Source: Aralia elata
Lineage: Eukaryota > Streptophyta > Magnoliopsida > Apiales > Araliaceae
Direction: 5' to 3'
DNA length: 64,000 bases
Assembly: GCA_034770075.1 (NCBI GenBank)
Contig: CM068383.1
Span: 44,969,222 to 45,033,221, forward strand
Both the position numbers and the translations under genes were made by a program. The notes below the pieces were generated by a model. The model was not told the origin of the DNA, made no database searches, and was given only the letters and a program-made list of their open reading frames with translations. Shown piece by piece: positions 34,123 to 45,420 of the stretch. Position 1 is the stretch's first letter. Each line of letters opens with the position of its first letter.

Positions 34123-35373
34123 CCCTGGTATCACGACATAAGGGAATATCTGAGAGACAGATCCCTTCCCGATCAGGCAAATCGGACTGAAAGGATGAGA
34201 ATTCAAAAGATGGCGATGAAGTTTTACCTGAGTGGCGATTCACTTTACAAAAGGGATGCCGGGTTGGGACTGTTGCAATGCGTAGACGAAACGCAATCCC
34301 AAAGGATTATGAATGAAATCCATGGCGGGGTGTGTGGGCCACACATGAGTGGACCGATGTTGGCCAAAAAGATCTTGAGGACAGGGCATTATTGGTTAAC
34401 GCTGAAGGCCAATTGCGATGATCATGTCAAACGGTGTTACCAATGCCAGGCGCACGGTAATGTGATCCATACACCTCCCAATGAACTGCACTGTATGACC
34501 TCCTCGTGGCCATTTTCAATGTGGGGAATGGATGTAATCGGACCAATAGAGCCCAAAGCAAGCAACGGGCACCGATTCATTTTCGTCATGATCGATTATT
34601 TCACCAAATGGGTAGAGGCAGCTTCTTTCCCTAAAGTAACTCAGGAGGTCATCGTCAACTTCGTCAGGAATAATGTCATTTGCCGATATGGGCAACCTGA
34701 GGTTGTGGTCTCCGACAATGCCAAGAATTTAAACAACGCCCTCATGAAGGAACTGTGTGACCAGTTCAAGATTAAGCATCTCAATTCCGTCATTTACCGT
34801 CCTAAGATGAATGGGGCAGTGGAGGCTGCAAATAAAAACATCAAGAAGATCATGGCGAAAATGTCTGCTAATCATCGGGGATGGCCGGATCTGTTACCCC
34901 TCACCCTGCTGGCATACCGAACATCAACACGTACTTCTACAGGGGCAACCCCTTACGCTTTGGTGTATGGAATGGAGGCTGTCCTGCCAGTTGAAGTTGA
35001 GATGGCGTCCCTCAGAATAGTGATCGATGCTCAGATAAACGAGGAGGATTGGATGCAAAGTCGATACGACCAATTGGCCCTAATTGATGAAAGGAGGGTG
35101 GCTGCGGTTTGGCACGGCCAGCTATATCAACAGAGGATCTCCCGATCATACGACAAAAGGATCAGGCCTCGGAAATTCAAGGAGAATGACCTGGTGCTAA
35201 AGAGAGTCATGTCTTGTCAAGACGAAGCCAAGGGGAAGTTTGCCCCGAATTGGGAAGGACCATTCGTGATTAAGAAAGTGCTATCCGGAGGAGCCCTCAT
35301 ATTGCAAGAAATGGATGGTGAGGTATTTCCACAACCCCTCAATTCTGACTCGGTGAAGCGGTTCTACGCTTAA
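34123..35373 (+). CDS. Tat-type integrase (C-terminal part of pol)
   Basis: Open from 34123 to TAA at 35371-35373 in the same register as the preceding RNase H; no own start is expected. The HHCC zinc domain (HGGVCGPHMSGPM, then HVKRCYQCQAHG) is followed by the catalytic core: WGMDVIGP with the first Asp, VVSDNAKNLN with the second Asp, and NGAVEAANKNIKKIM with the Glu. A C-terminal region with GPFVIKKVLSGGALIL resembles the usual SH3-like DNA-binding fold. All catalytic residues are kept, and this is the best preserved pol domain. It would be reached only through the upstream frame, which is broken. Confidence 0.9.
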   Translation, partial: PWYHDIREYLRDRSLPDQANRTERMRIQKMAMKFYLSGDSLYKRDAGLGLLQCVDETQSQRIMNEIHGGVCGPHMSGPMLAKKILRTGHYWLTLKANCDDHVKRCYQCQAHGNVIHTPPNELHCMTSSWPFSMWGMDVIGPIEPKASNGHRFIFVMIDYFTKWVEAASFPKVTQEVIVNFVRNNVICRYGQPEVVVSDNAKNLNNALMKELCDQFKIKHLNSVIYRPKMNGAVEAANKNIKKIMAKMSANHRGWPDLLPLTLLAYRTSTRTSTGATPYALVYGMEAVLPVEVEMASLRIVIDAQINEEDWMQSRYDQLALIDERRVAAVWHGQLYQQRISRSYDKRIRPRKFKENDLVLKRVMSCQDEAKGKFAPNWEGPFVIKKVLSGGALILQEMDGEVFPQPLNSDSVKRFYA

Positions 35374-35888
35374 GTCATCAGTTCTTTTTTCCTTTGAGAG
35401 CGAACTACGTAGGACCTGATCTCCCAACTTGTGGGGGTACGTAGGCAGCCATCATGGCACGGTCCGATCCTTTAAAAAAAAAATAATAATCCTTTCCCTA
35501 ACCAAAACCAATTTTCGATAGCCAGAAAAAAACTTCTTACACCCTCAAAACCTTCCCGAAACCAACTGCCTAACCAGTTTCATCCCAGAATACATACCCT
35601 GATCCAACCCAAACAGTTATCCAAAATCTGAGATTCAATCCGACGAAATCAAAAGGTGTGCGGCAATATCTGTCAAATCTCCATCAAGTCTTGAGGAAAG
35701 AAAGAAGGCGAAATGTCAAAATCATGGTCAGTTGGATAAAATGATGATCCAATGGATGGCAATGATACGACAAAAGGGGAAAATGACTAAATTTAAATGC
35801 ATGTCTATATATGTAAGTCGTTTTATTACAAGATTTCTCTTTCAATAACTGATGAAACCAACATAGTCTATGCAGGAAATAAAATAAT
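35374..35888. other. Tat-type region between integrase and antisense genes
   Basis: Contains GTGGGGGTACGTAGGCAGCC (35431-35450), a stretch I have seen repeatedly downstream of integrase in Tat elements, an A-rich tract near 35475-35486, and no gene. Sense and antisense transcripts converge here. Confidence 0.5.
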
Positions 35889-37454
35889 CTATAAATCTGA
35901 AACTAGCCGAAGCAGGATGGACAGGGTGGTGGATAGATCTGAAGCATCAGCATCTCCTGCAATCTGCTGCCCCATCATATCAATACGATCCAGTAAAGCA
36001 GTAGCTCGGCTGACAGTCCCAAAATGAGCATCTACCACTGCCCTGGTCTGAAATACAATGGCCTCTCTATCAGCAATGGCAGCATCTCTAGCCCGAATGG
36101 CCTCATCTCTCTCGGCAAGGGCGGCATCCCTCTCGGCTTCAGTAGTAATCAGGGCCAGGCGGAGTCGGGAATCCTCAGCGACCCGACTCGGGGCAGAATC
36201 GGCTGAAATGGAATGGTCTGTGGTATCTTCTGTGAAAATCACTCCAGAGTCATCAAAGGCCCCAGTCCGACTCAAACTAACCGAATCCAGGTCTCCACGC
36301 AACCACTGTACGTAGGCAAATGTCTGGATGTAACAGCTCGCACTATATTCGGCAAAGATCCTGCGATCCCAAAATTCGTATACCTGCAATAGATCCCTCT
36401 CTGTACAGGATGATATAAGGAATCGGTATGCGGCTGCACCCGCGAAGGGGTGTAAATCCTGTGTCTGATCAAACTGCCCCATAACCGCCAGGGGATGATA
36501 GGTCGTCACGCCCCTTAACCCAGCAATGGGAATGAAATCCATGCCAGGCACATGAGTCAAGAAGCTCATGAAGGAGCAATAGCCCGAGTAAACCAATAGA
36601 TGAAAGGGGTCCTCAATGATAGACAAAAATGATGTCCAGGAGGCCACGTCAGTACAACTCGCGGGACGAAGCGAAAACTGCGTGGTTATGTCATGGCTGA
36701 AGCAAAACCCTTGGCGACGGAAATGGCCGATGGGACTAAGATGACTCATAAACCACATATACAATAAGGTCGAACTCCCTCTGAAGAATCTCCCTCGGAA
36801 GGACTGGCAATATGTGGCCGACATATAGGTATCCGCCAATATCATGGGGAGAATGGTGTGATCCTCCTGAAGGGCCCTAACGGCCGCAACAATCCGCATG
36901 TCCAAATGATCGGATCCTGCAGGCAAATACAAAACTGAGATGACACAGGCCATCAGAACGCCCACTCTCAAGGCATCCCAGCGCTCCTCGGACACGGAAA
37001 AATCACCGAGGAAAAGACGGAAACTGTCAGGTGAGCCAAATCGGTCAATCAAGAATTGAAGAGGAACCATATGGTCTGACGTGATTACCGGTAATAGTAC
37101 AGCCCTCCGCAAACCGGTGAAAGTCAAGAATTGACGGCGCATGGAACCAACAGTAACCCTAGTACAGGGACCATCCAACGGCAAGCCGGTGAAGCGAGCA
37201 TACTCCTCAAGGGCGGGGGTCAGCTCTACTGTCCCAAACCTAAACACCTGACGGGCAGGGGCCCAATAGCTCAGAAGACCATCCACAAAGCCCGCTGGCA
37301 CCCGGAAGGTTAATAAGGACCAAGAATGTCCCAAAAGACCATCTACGATAACCCTATCTGCTGGCAGTAGACTGTCCAACCAGCGGAAGAGGCTGCCAAC
37401 CAACCCTGTGGGAGGAGTGGAATCCAAACGAACCACGGCATCTGAGGACGACAT
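35889..37454 (-). CDS. Antisense PMD/DUF7745-like protein, 521 aa
   Basis: ATG at 37454 (MSSSDAVVRL) stands directly after a strong acceptor (TTTTTTCACAG), so a 5' UTR intron is likely; the frame is also open upstream to 37580. The N-terminal domain (GLLGHSWSLLTFRVPAGFVD, YWAPARQVFRFGTVELTPAL, EEYARFTGLPLDG) matches the plant mobile domain / DUF7745 style known from transposon-derived plant proteins. The middle is hydrophobic-rich and helical. The C-terminal 90 residues form a probable coiled coil (AERDAALAERDEAIRARDAA). It ends TAG at 35889-35891 and has no internal stop, unlike the sense pol frames. The molecular role is unknown. Confidence 0.75.
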   Translation of the reverse strand: MSSSDAVVRLDSTPPTGLVGSLFRWLDSLLPADRVIVDGLLGHSWSLLTFRVPAGFVDGLLSYWAPARQVFRFGTVELTPALEEYARFTGLPLDGPCTRVTVGSMRRQFLTFTGLRRAVLLPVITSDHMVPLQFLIDRFGSPDSFRLFLGDFSVSEERWDALRVGVLMACVISVLYLPAGSDHLDMRIVAAVRALQEDHTILPMILADTYMSATYCQSFRGRFFRGSSTLLYMWFMSHLSPIGHFRRQGFCFSHDITTQFSLRPASCTDVASWTSFLSIIEDPFHLLVYSGYCSFMSFLTHVPGMDFIPIAGLRGVTTYHPLAVMGQFDQTQDLHPFAGAAAYRFLISSCTERDLLQVYEFWDRRIFAEYSASCYIQTFAYVQWLRGDLDSVSLSRTGAFDDSGVIFTEDTTDHSISADSAPSRVAEDSRLRLALITTEAERDAALAERDEAIRARDAAIADREAIVFQTRAVVDAHFGTVSRATALLDRIDMMGQQIAGDADASDLSTTLSILLRLVSDL

Positions 37455-37668
37455 CTGTGAAAAAATAGTATCAAAAAAGACTGTACAGGGGTCATTCTCT
37501 ACCCATAAATAAAAAGCATGCATCATACAGTTAATAAGAAAACAGGTGAATTCCATAAAATGAAAAAGAAAACTGTGCATAAATAAATAAATGAATTCAG
37601 TACATAGTGCATAAATGAAAAAGAAATCTAAGCAGGTGCCGACACAAAAGGCCCTATCCTATCCTGGT

Positions 37669-39640
37669 CTAAATAAAATCAGTATCATCTATGAAAGCAG
37701 GATCCTCGAACTGATCCCCTGGAGTCGTCGAGCTCGGAGGACCAAAGTTCATATCAGGGATGTAGGGATGCGCTGTGGCATCAGATGAACTCGGGCCTGC
37801 ATCATAACCTGCACCGTCAGGATCGTAGGTGTAAGCCTCCTCCGGGGTCCGGCCCAACCCCCGAATAAACAGCGACAACTGATCTACCTGACGAGTCAAT
37901 GTGGCGATCTGCTCAGCGTGGGTAGGGGTCCGAACACAGGCAGCCCAATCGGTCATCGTAACCGAACCTGGAACCATGTCTCCAAGAAAGAAAGTGGCCC
38001 GAGTCTGGGGACCGATGGTACGAGGTACCCACCAAGTCCTGAAAGCCTCACTCGTACTGGGGCCTGTGGAAAGCATCCGACCGTCCTCCCCGGCGAGCAT
38101 GATCTCCGAGGGCTGAGAATCCAGCGGCCAGAAAGTAGTGAAAGAAAGGGAGTGCGGGATGCGGATCTCTCCAGTGACGCATCTGAATGCGCGCTCTCCC
38201 AGGTACATAACCCATCCTCCGACACTCTGTAAAGTGAGGCGACGGGTGGAAAGTGCAAACTCCGGACCGGAGGGATATCCATCGGTGAACCCCACATCCA
38301 AATGCTCCGAGAGATAGGGAGTCCAGACGACCTCCGCAGCCGTGATCAGCTCCAGCTGGATGCGACAGTGTGCGAAACTGCCAGATACCGGGATCTCCTC
38401 CAGCGTGCTATGATGCCATCGTCGACCCCGGGGATAGGTGTCCGGGCCAAGGGTAGTGATAGGCCTCAGACATGGCAGCCGCTCGTAAGCCCAGAACTGT
38501 GAATAGAAACAAGGCAAGGCATGAGTCACTATCAAATACAGAAAAGAGATGAAAGGAAAAGAAATACTGTAAGAGAGAGGAGGAGGGGACTCACCAACAG
38601 AAAGTGGTAGAAGTCGAGCCAGGCATCAGTCTGTCCCTCTGAGCGTAGGCGCATACCGTGGAGGAAATAGGCAAAGGTGAATGACCCCCAGTCATAGTCA
38701 CTGATGCGGTCCACGTCTCTGACCGCTCCCACGACGCTGAAATGAATGGTGGAGGAATTGTTCCCTAGGAAACAACCCCTCATGATCGTCAGGAACAAGC
38801 GTCGGAGTAGGATCTCCCGGGTACCCTGATCCGCTGGAATAGGCAGCGCGTAGAGACCCCCAACTGCATCAACAGCCAAGGCACCAAAACGAATACTGCG
38901 GGCCTTAAAGACCCGGTCCTCAGCAGCAAAGCCCAATAAAGCCCGGACCGCCGCCGGAGTGATGTCGAGATCCAGAGGGACACGGGACCCAGTGAACTCG
39001 ATCCCCGTGATATACCGCCAATCCCAAGGGGTCAGCACAACCTCACAGTCCAGAAGATGAAGGGACTGGGTCTGATGAAACCACCTCTCGGACAGGGCCC
39101 GCATATAGCCCCAGGGGCACTGGCGGGGAATGATGGTGAAGAAGTGGCGAAAACCCCAGGAGTCCACCACCGCGCGGTAATCATCGTGCAAGGCCGCGTA
39201 GAGGGAATAAATGTTGAACCAGTTACCCCTCGGCTGGGTAAACTCAGGCACCTGTGAAAATCACCAATGGGTCAATCCAGATAGAACCGGAAATTGAGAA
39301 ATCAAGAACAAATGAAAAGCCGAATCGAGGATACCTCATTAGCCATAAGGGATGCCGAGGGATGACGGCTGAGATCCCGACCCAATAGGTCGGGTATCTG
39401 GACAGAGGCGCCAGATAAGGCGCGATGAGAAGGGGGAGCCGGTGTGCTGGAAGACGGCCCCTCCACCGCAGCCTCCGGAGGAACAACCTCCTCAACGTCC
39501 GGATGATCAGGACGGATGACAGCCTCCGTCAAGCGACGAGCCTGACGGGTCCGAGGAGGAATAGGGGCAGGTGCAGCCCTACGACGGCGAACACCCGAAG
39601 TCCGAGAGGCGGAGGAGCTACTGGGCGCATCACGATCCAT
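37669..39640 (-). CDS. Antisense PMD gene with three exons, about 596 aa
   Basis: Exon 1 is 39640-39335 (MDRDAPSSSSASRTSG, a basic then acidic Pro-rich N-terminus). The donor is GAG|GTATCC (39334) and the acceptor TTTTCACAG. Exon 2 is 39251-38595 (TQPRGNWFNIYSLYAALHDD, VLTPWDWRYITGIEFTG: the plant mobile domain), with donor TTG|GTGAGT (38594) and acceptor TTCTATTCACAG. Exon 3 is 38496-37669 (FWAYERLPCLRP ... to TAA), with a helical segment HAEQIATLTRQVDQL and an acidic tail. All three exons join in phase 0, and the introns are 83 and 98 nt with standard borders. Antisense extra ORFs with PMD-type domains occur in Tat elements; the function is unproven. The splice model comes from sequence alone. 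Confidence 0.82.
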
Positions 39641-39752
39641 AGCTGGAATAGAACGGGCAAGAAAGAAGGTAAGTTCCCTTTTAAAATTATGTAATGAACA
39701 TTCTAAATTTCTAGCCTCATCATACGATTAATGCAACATGATGCGTGGTTAT

Positions 39753-39787
<35 letters not shown>

Positions 39788-40380
39788 GGCAGAGTTCCGT
39801 TTGTAAAATGGACATCCCAGGCATAAGCCAAACGCGTTTTCCATCAATCAAAGCCTCAAACAGATTTAAATTGCATTCATATGTGTAATTACAGCATGTA
39901 ATGCATGATTTTCTTGCAGAAAAGGAATAACAATATGTGGGACCGCCTCATGAACATAAAATAGGACTCACGCAGTTGATACATAGCATGTATATATGAT
40001 GGTATATTGCATAAACATTGTGAAGCATACATTTTATGTCTAAACATGCAAATAGTCAAATGTATAGAAAAACATTGACGAAATTGAAAAGTGACCGGTC
40101 AAAGTGTTACCTGTAGCGCGTAGATCGATCCTACCGGAGCAGTTTTTGCAGGGAAATTGAAAAAATCGACAAAAAGCCTTTGCGAACAAGAAAAATCGAG
40201 AGAATCTCTGAGGATTGCAAGTTGAAAGTGACAGATCTGGAGGAGGCGCGTTGGTTATAAGGCCCGATCTTGGCCGCAGATGTATCTGCGGCTGGCCGCA
40301 GATCCATCTGCGGCTGGCCCTGGTGGGCCCCACCTTGCTCCATTGAAGCCATTTGATGTGTTGAAGTGAAAAGTTTACGC
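39641..40380. other. Tat-type 3' region before the tandem array
   Basis: No gene. Holds a run of about 31 A (39755-39785) and AT-rich sequence that probably includes the promoter of the antisense PMD gene. A short G+C-rich block at 40262-40320 has the palindromes GCCGCAGATGTATCTGCGGC and GCCGCAGATCCATCTGCGGC, identical in design to those in the 5' LTR. Confidence 0.6.
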
Positions 40381-41533
40381 GATGGGCGACCGGCGACGAT
40401 ACCCGGCCCCGACATGACGATCGACCGGCGACGATAACCGGCGATCACGAGATGGATGTCCGGCGACGATAACCGGCTCCGACAAGATAACCAACCGGCG
40501 ACGATAACCGGGGGTTACGAGATGGGTGACCGGCGACGATACCCGGCCCCGACATGACGATCGACCGGCGACGATAACCGGCGATCACGAGATGGATGTC
40601 CGGCGACGATAACCGGCTCCGACAAGATAACCAACCGGCAACGATAACCGGGGGTTACGAGATGGGCGACCGGCGACGATACCCGGCCCCGACATGACGA
40701 TCGACCGGCGACGATAACCGGCGATCACGAGATGGATGTCCGGCGACGATAACCGGCTCCGACAAGATAACCAACCGGCAACGATAACCGGGGGTTACGA
40801 GATGGGCGACCGGCGACGATACCCGGCCCCGACATGACGATCGACCGGCGACGATAACCGGCGATCACGAGATGGATGTCCGGCGACGATAACCGGCTCC
40901 GACAAGATAACCAACCGGCGACGATAACCGGGGGTTACGAGATGGGTGACCGGCGACGATACCCGGCCCCGACATGACAATCGACCGGCGACGATAACCG
41001 GCGATCACGAGATGGATGTCCGGCGACGATAACCGGCTCCGACAAGATAACCAACCGGCAACGATAACCGGGGGTTACGAGATGGGTGACCGGCAACGAT
41101 ACCCGGCCCCGACATGATGATCGACCGGCGACGATAACCGGCGATCACGAGATGGATGTCCGGCGACGATAACCGGCTCCGACAGATAACCGACCGGCGA
41201 CGATAACCGGGGGTTACGAGGTGGGTGACCGGCGACGATACCCGGCCCCGACATGACAATCGACCGGCGACGATAACCGGCGATCACGAGATGGATGTCC
41301 GGCGACGATAACCGGCTCCGACAGATAACCGACCGGCGACGATAACCGGGGGTTACGAGATAGGTGACCGGCGACGATACCCGGCCCCGACATGAATATC
41401 GACCGGCGACGATAACCGGCGATCACGAGATGGATGTCCGGCGACGAAAAACCGGCTCCGACAAGATAACCAACCGGCGACGATAACCGGGGGTTACGCG
41501 ATGGGTGACCGGCGACGATACCCGGCCCCGAAC
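40381..41533 (+). repeat. 140-bp higher-order tandem repeat of four 35-bp monomers
   Basis: Eight 140-bp units (starts 40381, 40521, 40661, 40801, 40941, 41081, 41220, about 41359) plus one further monomer from 41500. Each unit is four 35-bp monomers that share CCGGCGACGATAACCGG (first type CCGGCGACGATACCCGG) but differ in the rest, for example ...CCCCGACAT, ...CGATCACGA, ...CTCCGACAA and ...GGGTTACGA. Units differ by a few substitutions and 1-bp deletions. The spurious minus-strand frames here are not genes. Confidence 0.95.
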
Positions 41534-41770
41534 GAGACGATAGATTGGAAGAGGGAACCCAAAGACTAACAAACACGGTCAAGGGGTTGATACATTGACA
41601 CTCTTACGAATGTCTTGCATGCATTACATCTTATGTTGCATCATAAGCTATATGTGTGGCATCATGTATGTACTGTCATTCTTACGCACTGTCATTCATG
41701 CATCGAGTGTCTATTTCTTTATCTTGTTCATTTCATTTATCATTTCATAAACATGATAAAGAGGGGCAGC
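41534..41770 (+). other. Tat-type 3' end with polypurine tract
   Basis: AAAGAGGGGCAGC (41758-41770) directly before the LTR start TGTAGACACC is the polypurine tract. The rest is gene-free and has short repeated CATTACATC/TCATTC-like words. Confidence 0.75.
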
Positions 41771-43845
41771 TGTAGACACCCAAATTTTGCGTTTCCTTCT
41801 ACTAACCATGACAGGAGGGCGAAATCGTCAATTGAACCGGCTTGCGGGAGCAAAGGAGCGGGCACAAGGGCAAGCGCCCGGCACCGCCGCAATGTTTTGG
41901 GCAACCCAAGTTTACGTGACAATAAAGCCGTCCGAGGCAGGCATTTCCGAATGAGGTGGCACGTCTCCCGGAAATTCCCGGACTGCAGAATACGAGCCTG
42001 TCAGCGAAAACCGACGTTGCGGCACGAAAATCGAGGCGTGGCACGAAAATCGAGAAAGTCAAGCCCGCCAGCCGCGGATAGATCTGCGGCCAAGTGGGTG
42101 CGCCAGCACGGAAACCAGGAAATCAGCACTACCAGCTGAGTGCGATGGGAGGCGTGCCAGCTGGCCAGCCTATTTAAGCCCAGCTTCGGGCAGCATACAA
42201 GAGGTTGGAAGAAAATTGAAAGAAGGAGAATTCCAGCAGAAAACAGCAGCAAAGAATCGGAAATAGAGAGGAAAAACACCATAATTTTTGCAACAAAATA
42301 GGAGAGAAAGGAAGGAAAAAGTGAGGATTAATATCTCTTGAGTTGATTGTATCACATATATTTCTCCTTCTATTCAAATACATCAAGTTCACATCCATTT
42401 GGATATCAATTGCAAGGTGAAATCTCTTTTATTATATCAATTTCTATCATATCATTTGATTGAATTAAATGTAGATTTCACGTAAATTATTGTGGAACAA
42501 TGGATTAGGAATTATTAGAGAGGGTTCCATCGGAACAAAATTCTTCCTAATAATCCGATGATATTCATTGGGTGAGGTTTTGCTAGTTTATGACGATAAA
42601 TACATTAGGTGGAATTGATCTATTTAGATTGTTAATTTTGAATCATTGTGGGGCGTTAAGCAACCCGTTGTCAGTTATGTTGTTGTATCTACTTGATGTT
42701 TGTGAGAAATTATGGTTGTGAGCCTAGGAGAGCGACCCCGTGGTCCAAATCCGATGATGGACGTTTTGATGTATGTGATAGATTCAAGATGCTCGTTTTG
42801 TAACATGTAACCATTGGGCCTTAAAACGACGCTAAGGCGAGGATCGGGTTTAAGGCCCCGAAATAGTGAAATTTGTGATCGTAGGCGTTTGGGGTTATTT
42901 TGATGGCTTACATGCCCATGAATAGCCCCAACGCATTTTAATGCTTGATTTGATTTATGAGACGAAATTGATTTCAAGGCTAAAAGATTAAGATTTTCAT
43001 AAAATCAATCAAAGTAGGATATTAGAATCACGAGGTTAAAATTTGAGAAATGTTAATGAATGTCGATTCCTATCTAACGAGAAAGCTAAAGAAAATCGTT
43101 TTCAAACGTCACCAAATTTGATTTTATGAAAATAAGTAATGTTTTATTAAACCGTTGTACATAGGGTTAAAGAGATCCTAGAAATTGCCCATCATTTTAT
43201 GAAAGCAACGTATAGATCTCGATTCCTATTTTGACGAAGGTTTAAAACTTGTGTTTTGCCAAAACGACACCTAATGAAAATCTCATAGTGTTGACAAATA
43301 AAAATCAAATCTCTCTTACAACGAACCAAGCTTTCTCGTATAAATTAAAAGACATTCCGAAGCGTTCTCAAATTAAAACACGGTTTTCCCTAAAAATCCA
43401 AATGATTCTTTCATACAAGCCCACCACGACATTCACATAGGCACACACACACACACACACCCACACGCACATTCATGAGTTAAAGGATAGGAAAGCATCA
43501 AGATTGCGGTAACCGTGTTTCACGGAAGTCGAGGGGTGCCTAACACCTTCCCCTCACTTAAGCAAGCCCCCGAACTCTATGAATCTCGATTCGCAGACCA
43601 ATTAATTCGGAGTCACACATGAGCCAGCGATTTATAAAAAACGAAAACTCGGATGAGTTGGTACATCCATTTCAAACATACCAACTGGCGACTCTGGTTA
43701 ATTGGCTCATCATAAAAAGCGATCTTTCAAAACCCCGTCAACCTCAATGCCGACCTTTTCCAAAAATCATCTAAACCAAAAGGCTAAAAATCGGAAAAGG
43801 ACAAACAGTCGCAAGACTAGAAAGCGAGAAAACCCGGCGTCGACA
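41771..43845 (+). mobile_element. Tat-type 3' LTR
   Basis: TGTAGACACC to CGTCGACA, 2,075 bp, co-linear with the 5' LTR except for the absence of the 1.07-kb composite insertion and of the 53-bp palindromic block near 42170. Followed by the target duplication ATCAT (43846-43850). Confidence 0.93.
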
Positions 43846-43850
43846 ATCAT

Positions 43851-45179
43851 CATAGTATCTTGTGTATGATGAGTTATACTTTGACATGTCCCTTAAGACC
43901 TTTAGGGTATATCAAAGGGTATGATTGGGTATAATAAGTTGTACATGGAGATAGGTGAATGATCAACAAAGAATCTACCTCAACTAGTAAAAGATGTGAA
44001 TGTCCTATGTGATTCGATAAATGACAACTCAGTAGTCCTTGACCAAGGCAGAATGAAATTAGAAAGGAGTTTCTAATTTGCATTATTTAGAGTTGTGCAT
44101 TTGGGAATCCAAATACATATAATTAAACAAAATAAGACTTGACAGTAAATCCATGTCTTATATTTAATTGGGACATTCTATGGTATAAGAATTGAATTGT
44201 ACGGTAATTATGCACTGAAAGGTTCTTTTGTGATTAATGTTGAAATCTATATTATTTAGAAAGTCGTTGATCGCTAAGGGGGCTTACACTTATTGTAGAA
44301 TAAATATTATTTATTTAAATGAATTAAATAGTTTAATTTATTTATTTAAATATAATTAGAATTGTTCTAATTGATTTATTTACAACCGGTTTAATATGGA
44401 GAACCTAAAGGGTCACACCACAAAAGGAAAAATATTTATTTAAGAAGTAAATGGAATAATTGTAATAATAAGTTAAGTGTATTTAATTTAGTCTCTAGAG
44501 ATATAATAAATTAAATAGCTTAATATTTATTATTTAATATTTTGAAAATATTAAATATAAATTAATAAGAGGAGTCTTATTATTATTATTACTATTATTA
44601 TTATTTAATTCCTAATAGGAATTGAGAATTAATTAATAGAAGTACTCTCACATGAATTCCTAATTGGATTAGGAGCATAATTAATTAAAGGAGTTTAATT
44701 ATAATAGAAACCCTAATCCTAAATAGTTTAGGGAAGGGTTATTCCTACATCTATAAATAAGAGGAGTCTTATTATAGATTAGGGTTACACACTCTTGCAT
44801 TAGATTGTGGAGAGTACTTGCAATTTCTATAGAGATAGAAACTAGGGTTTTGCCAACACCCAACTTCTTGAATACCTATTCTTCCTTGGTGGATCACCTC
44901 TAGAGGCCAAACACTTGGGTGGCTAATGTTGATCAAAGGAAGGAATCTCATCGGTGGAATTCGAGGAGAACACGAAGGACTAGGAGTTGAACTTGTACCC
45001 GAGGAAGCTTTGATCCTCGGGTATACTTCTTATTCTCTTTCTCTTTCGTTTAATTGATAATTGAACACAAGGATAGATCATGCTGATGGTTTGTATTAAA
45101 ATTTTAAAATCCGTTTTATCACGCTTCCACTCTATTTATGTAATTTTATTGCATGTTTGCGTTATATACAATCCTAACA
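43851..45179 (+). mobile_element. Copia LTR 2, right part
   Basis: Continues the LTR broken at 24562. TATAAATA near 44752-44759 with AATAAGAGG just after is the probable promoter. The LTR ends AATCCTAACA at 45179. The combined LTR is about 1,820 bp and is the only complete copia LTR here. Confidence 0.88.
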
Positions 45180-45293
45180 GTGGTATCAAAACCTAATTCT
45201 TGTGTTAATTATTGATTGTGATGATTCCATGTATGAATTGATATACGATACGATCGGATTTTTGGGCTGGAATTTTTTTTTCTAATTCTGCAT

Positions 45294-45420
45294 CACGGCG
45301 CGGCCGCGCCGCTTCCAGTTCATTCTGGAGCGCGGCCGCGCCCGAATCCAGAAAACGTTTCTAGGGGCGCAGCGCGGCCGCTCCGCTCCTAGTTCAATTT
45401 GGAGTGCGGCCGCGCCGGTG
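45294..45420 (+). repeat. NotI-like GCGGCCGC palindromes in the copia leader
   Basis: Four blocks of CGCGGCCGCGCC-type sequence separated by TTCCAGTTCATTCTGGAG and CTCCTAGTTCAATTTGGAG spacers, themselves diverged copies. The surroundings are strongly AT-rich. Confidence 0.85.

Larger units (their letters stand above)
24563..43845 (+). mobile_element. Tat-type (Retand/Ogre-like) LTR retrotransposon, 19,283 bp
   Basis: Complete element flanked by the 5-bp duplication ATCAT. Components: 5' LTR 24563-27756, primer site, gag-protease 28560-31729, predicted intron 31730-31896, RT-RNase H-second RNase H-integrase to 35373, antisense PMD-like genes 35889-39640, a tandem array 40381-41533, polypurine tract, 3' LTR 41771-43845. 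A second archaeal-type RNase H before integrase, the intron and antisense extra ORFs are the known marks of the Tat clade. The LTRs differ by only about six substitutions by eye over some 2 kb of shared sequence, so insertion is recent. The sense polyprotein has two nonsense codons and two single-base frameshifts, so this copy cannot make its own polymerase. Confidence 0.92.

Noticed and set aside
40381..41533. Regular 35-bp repeats that could recall a CRISPR array
   Set aside because: Monomers are directly adjacent, with no unique spacers and no cas genes, in a plant retrotransposon. It is a tandem satellite-like repeat.
40795..41582. Minus-strand frames with repeated RRRSVI/GIVAGHPSR-type words
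   Set aside because: Translation of the 35-bp tandem array, whose 140-bp unit is not a multiple of three. Not genes.
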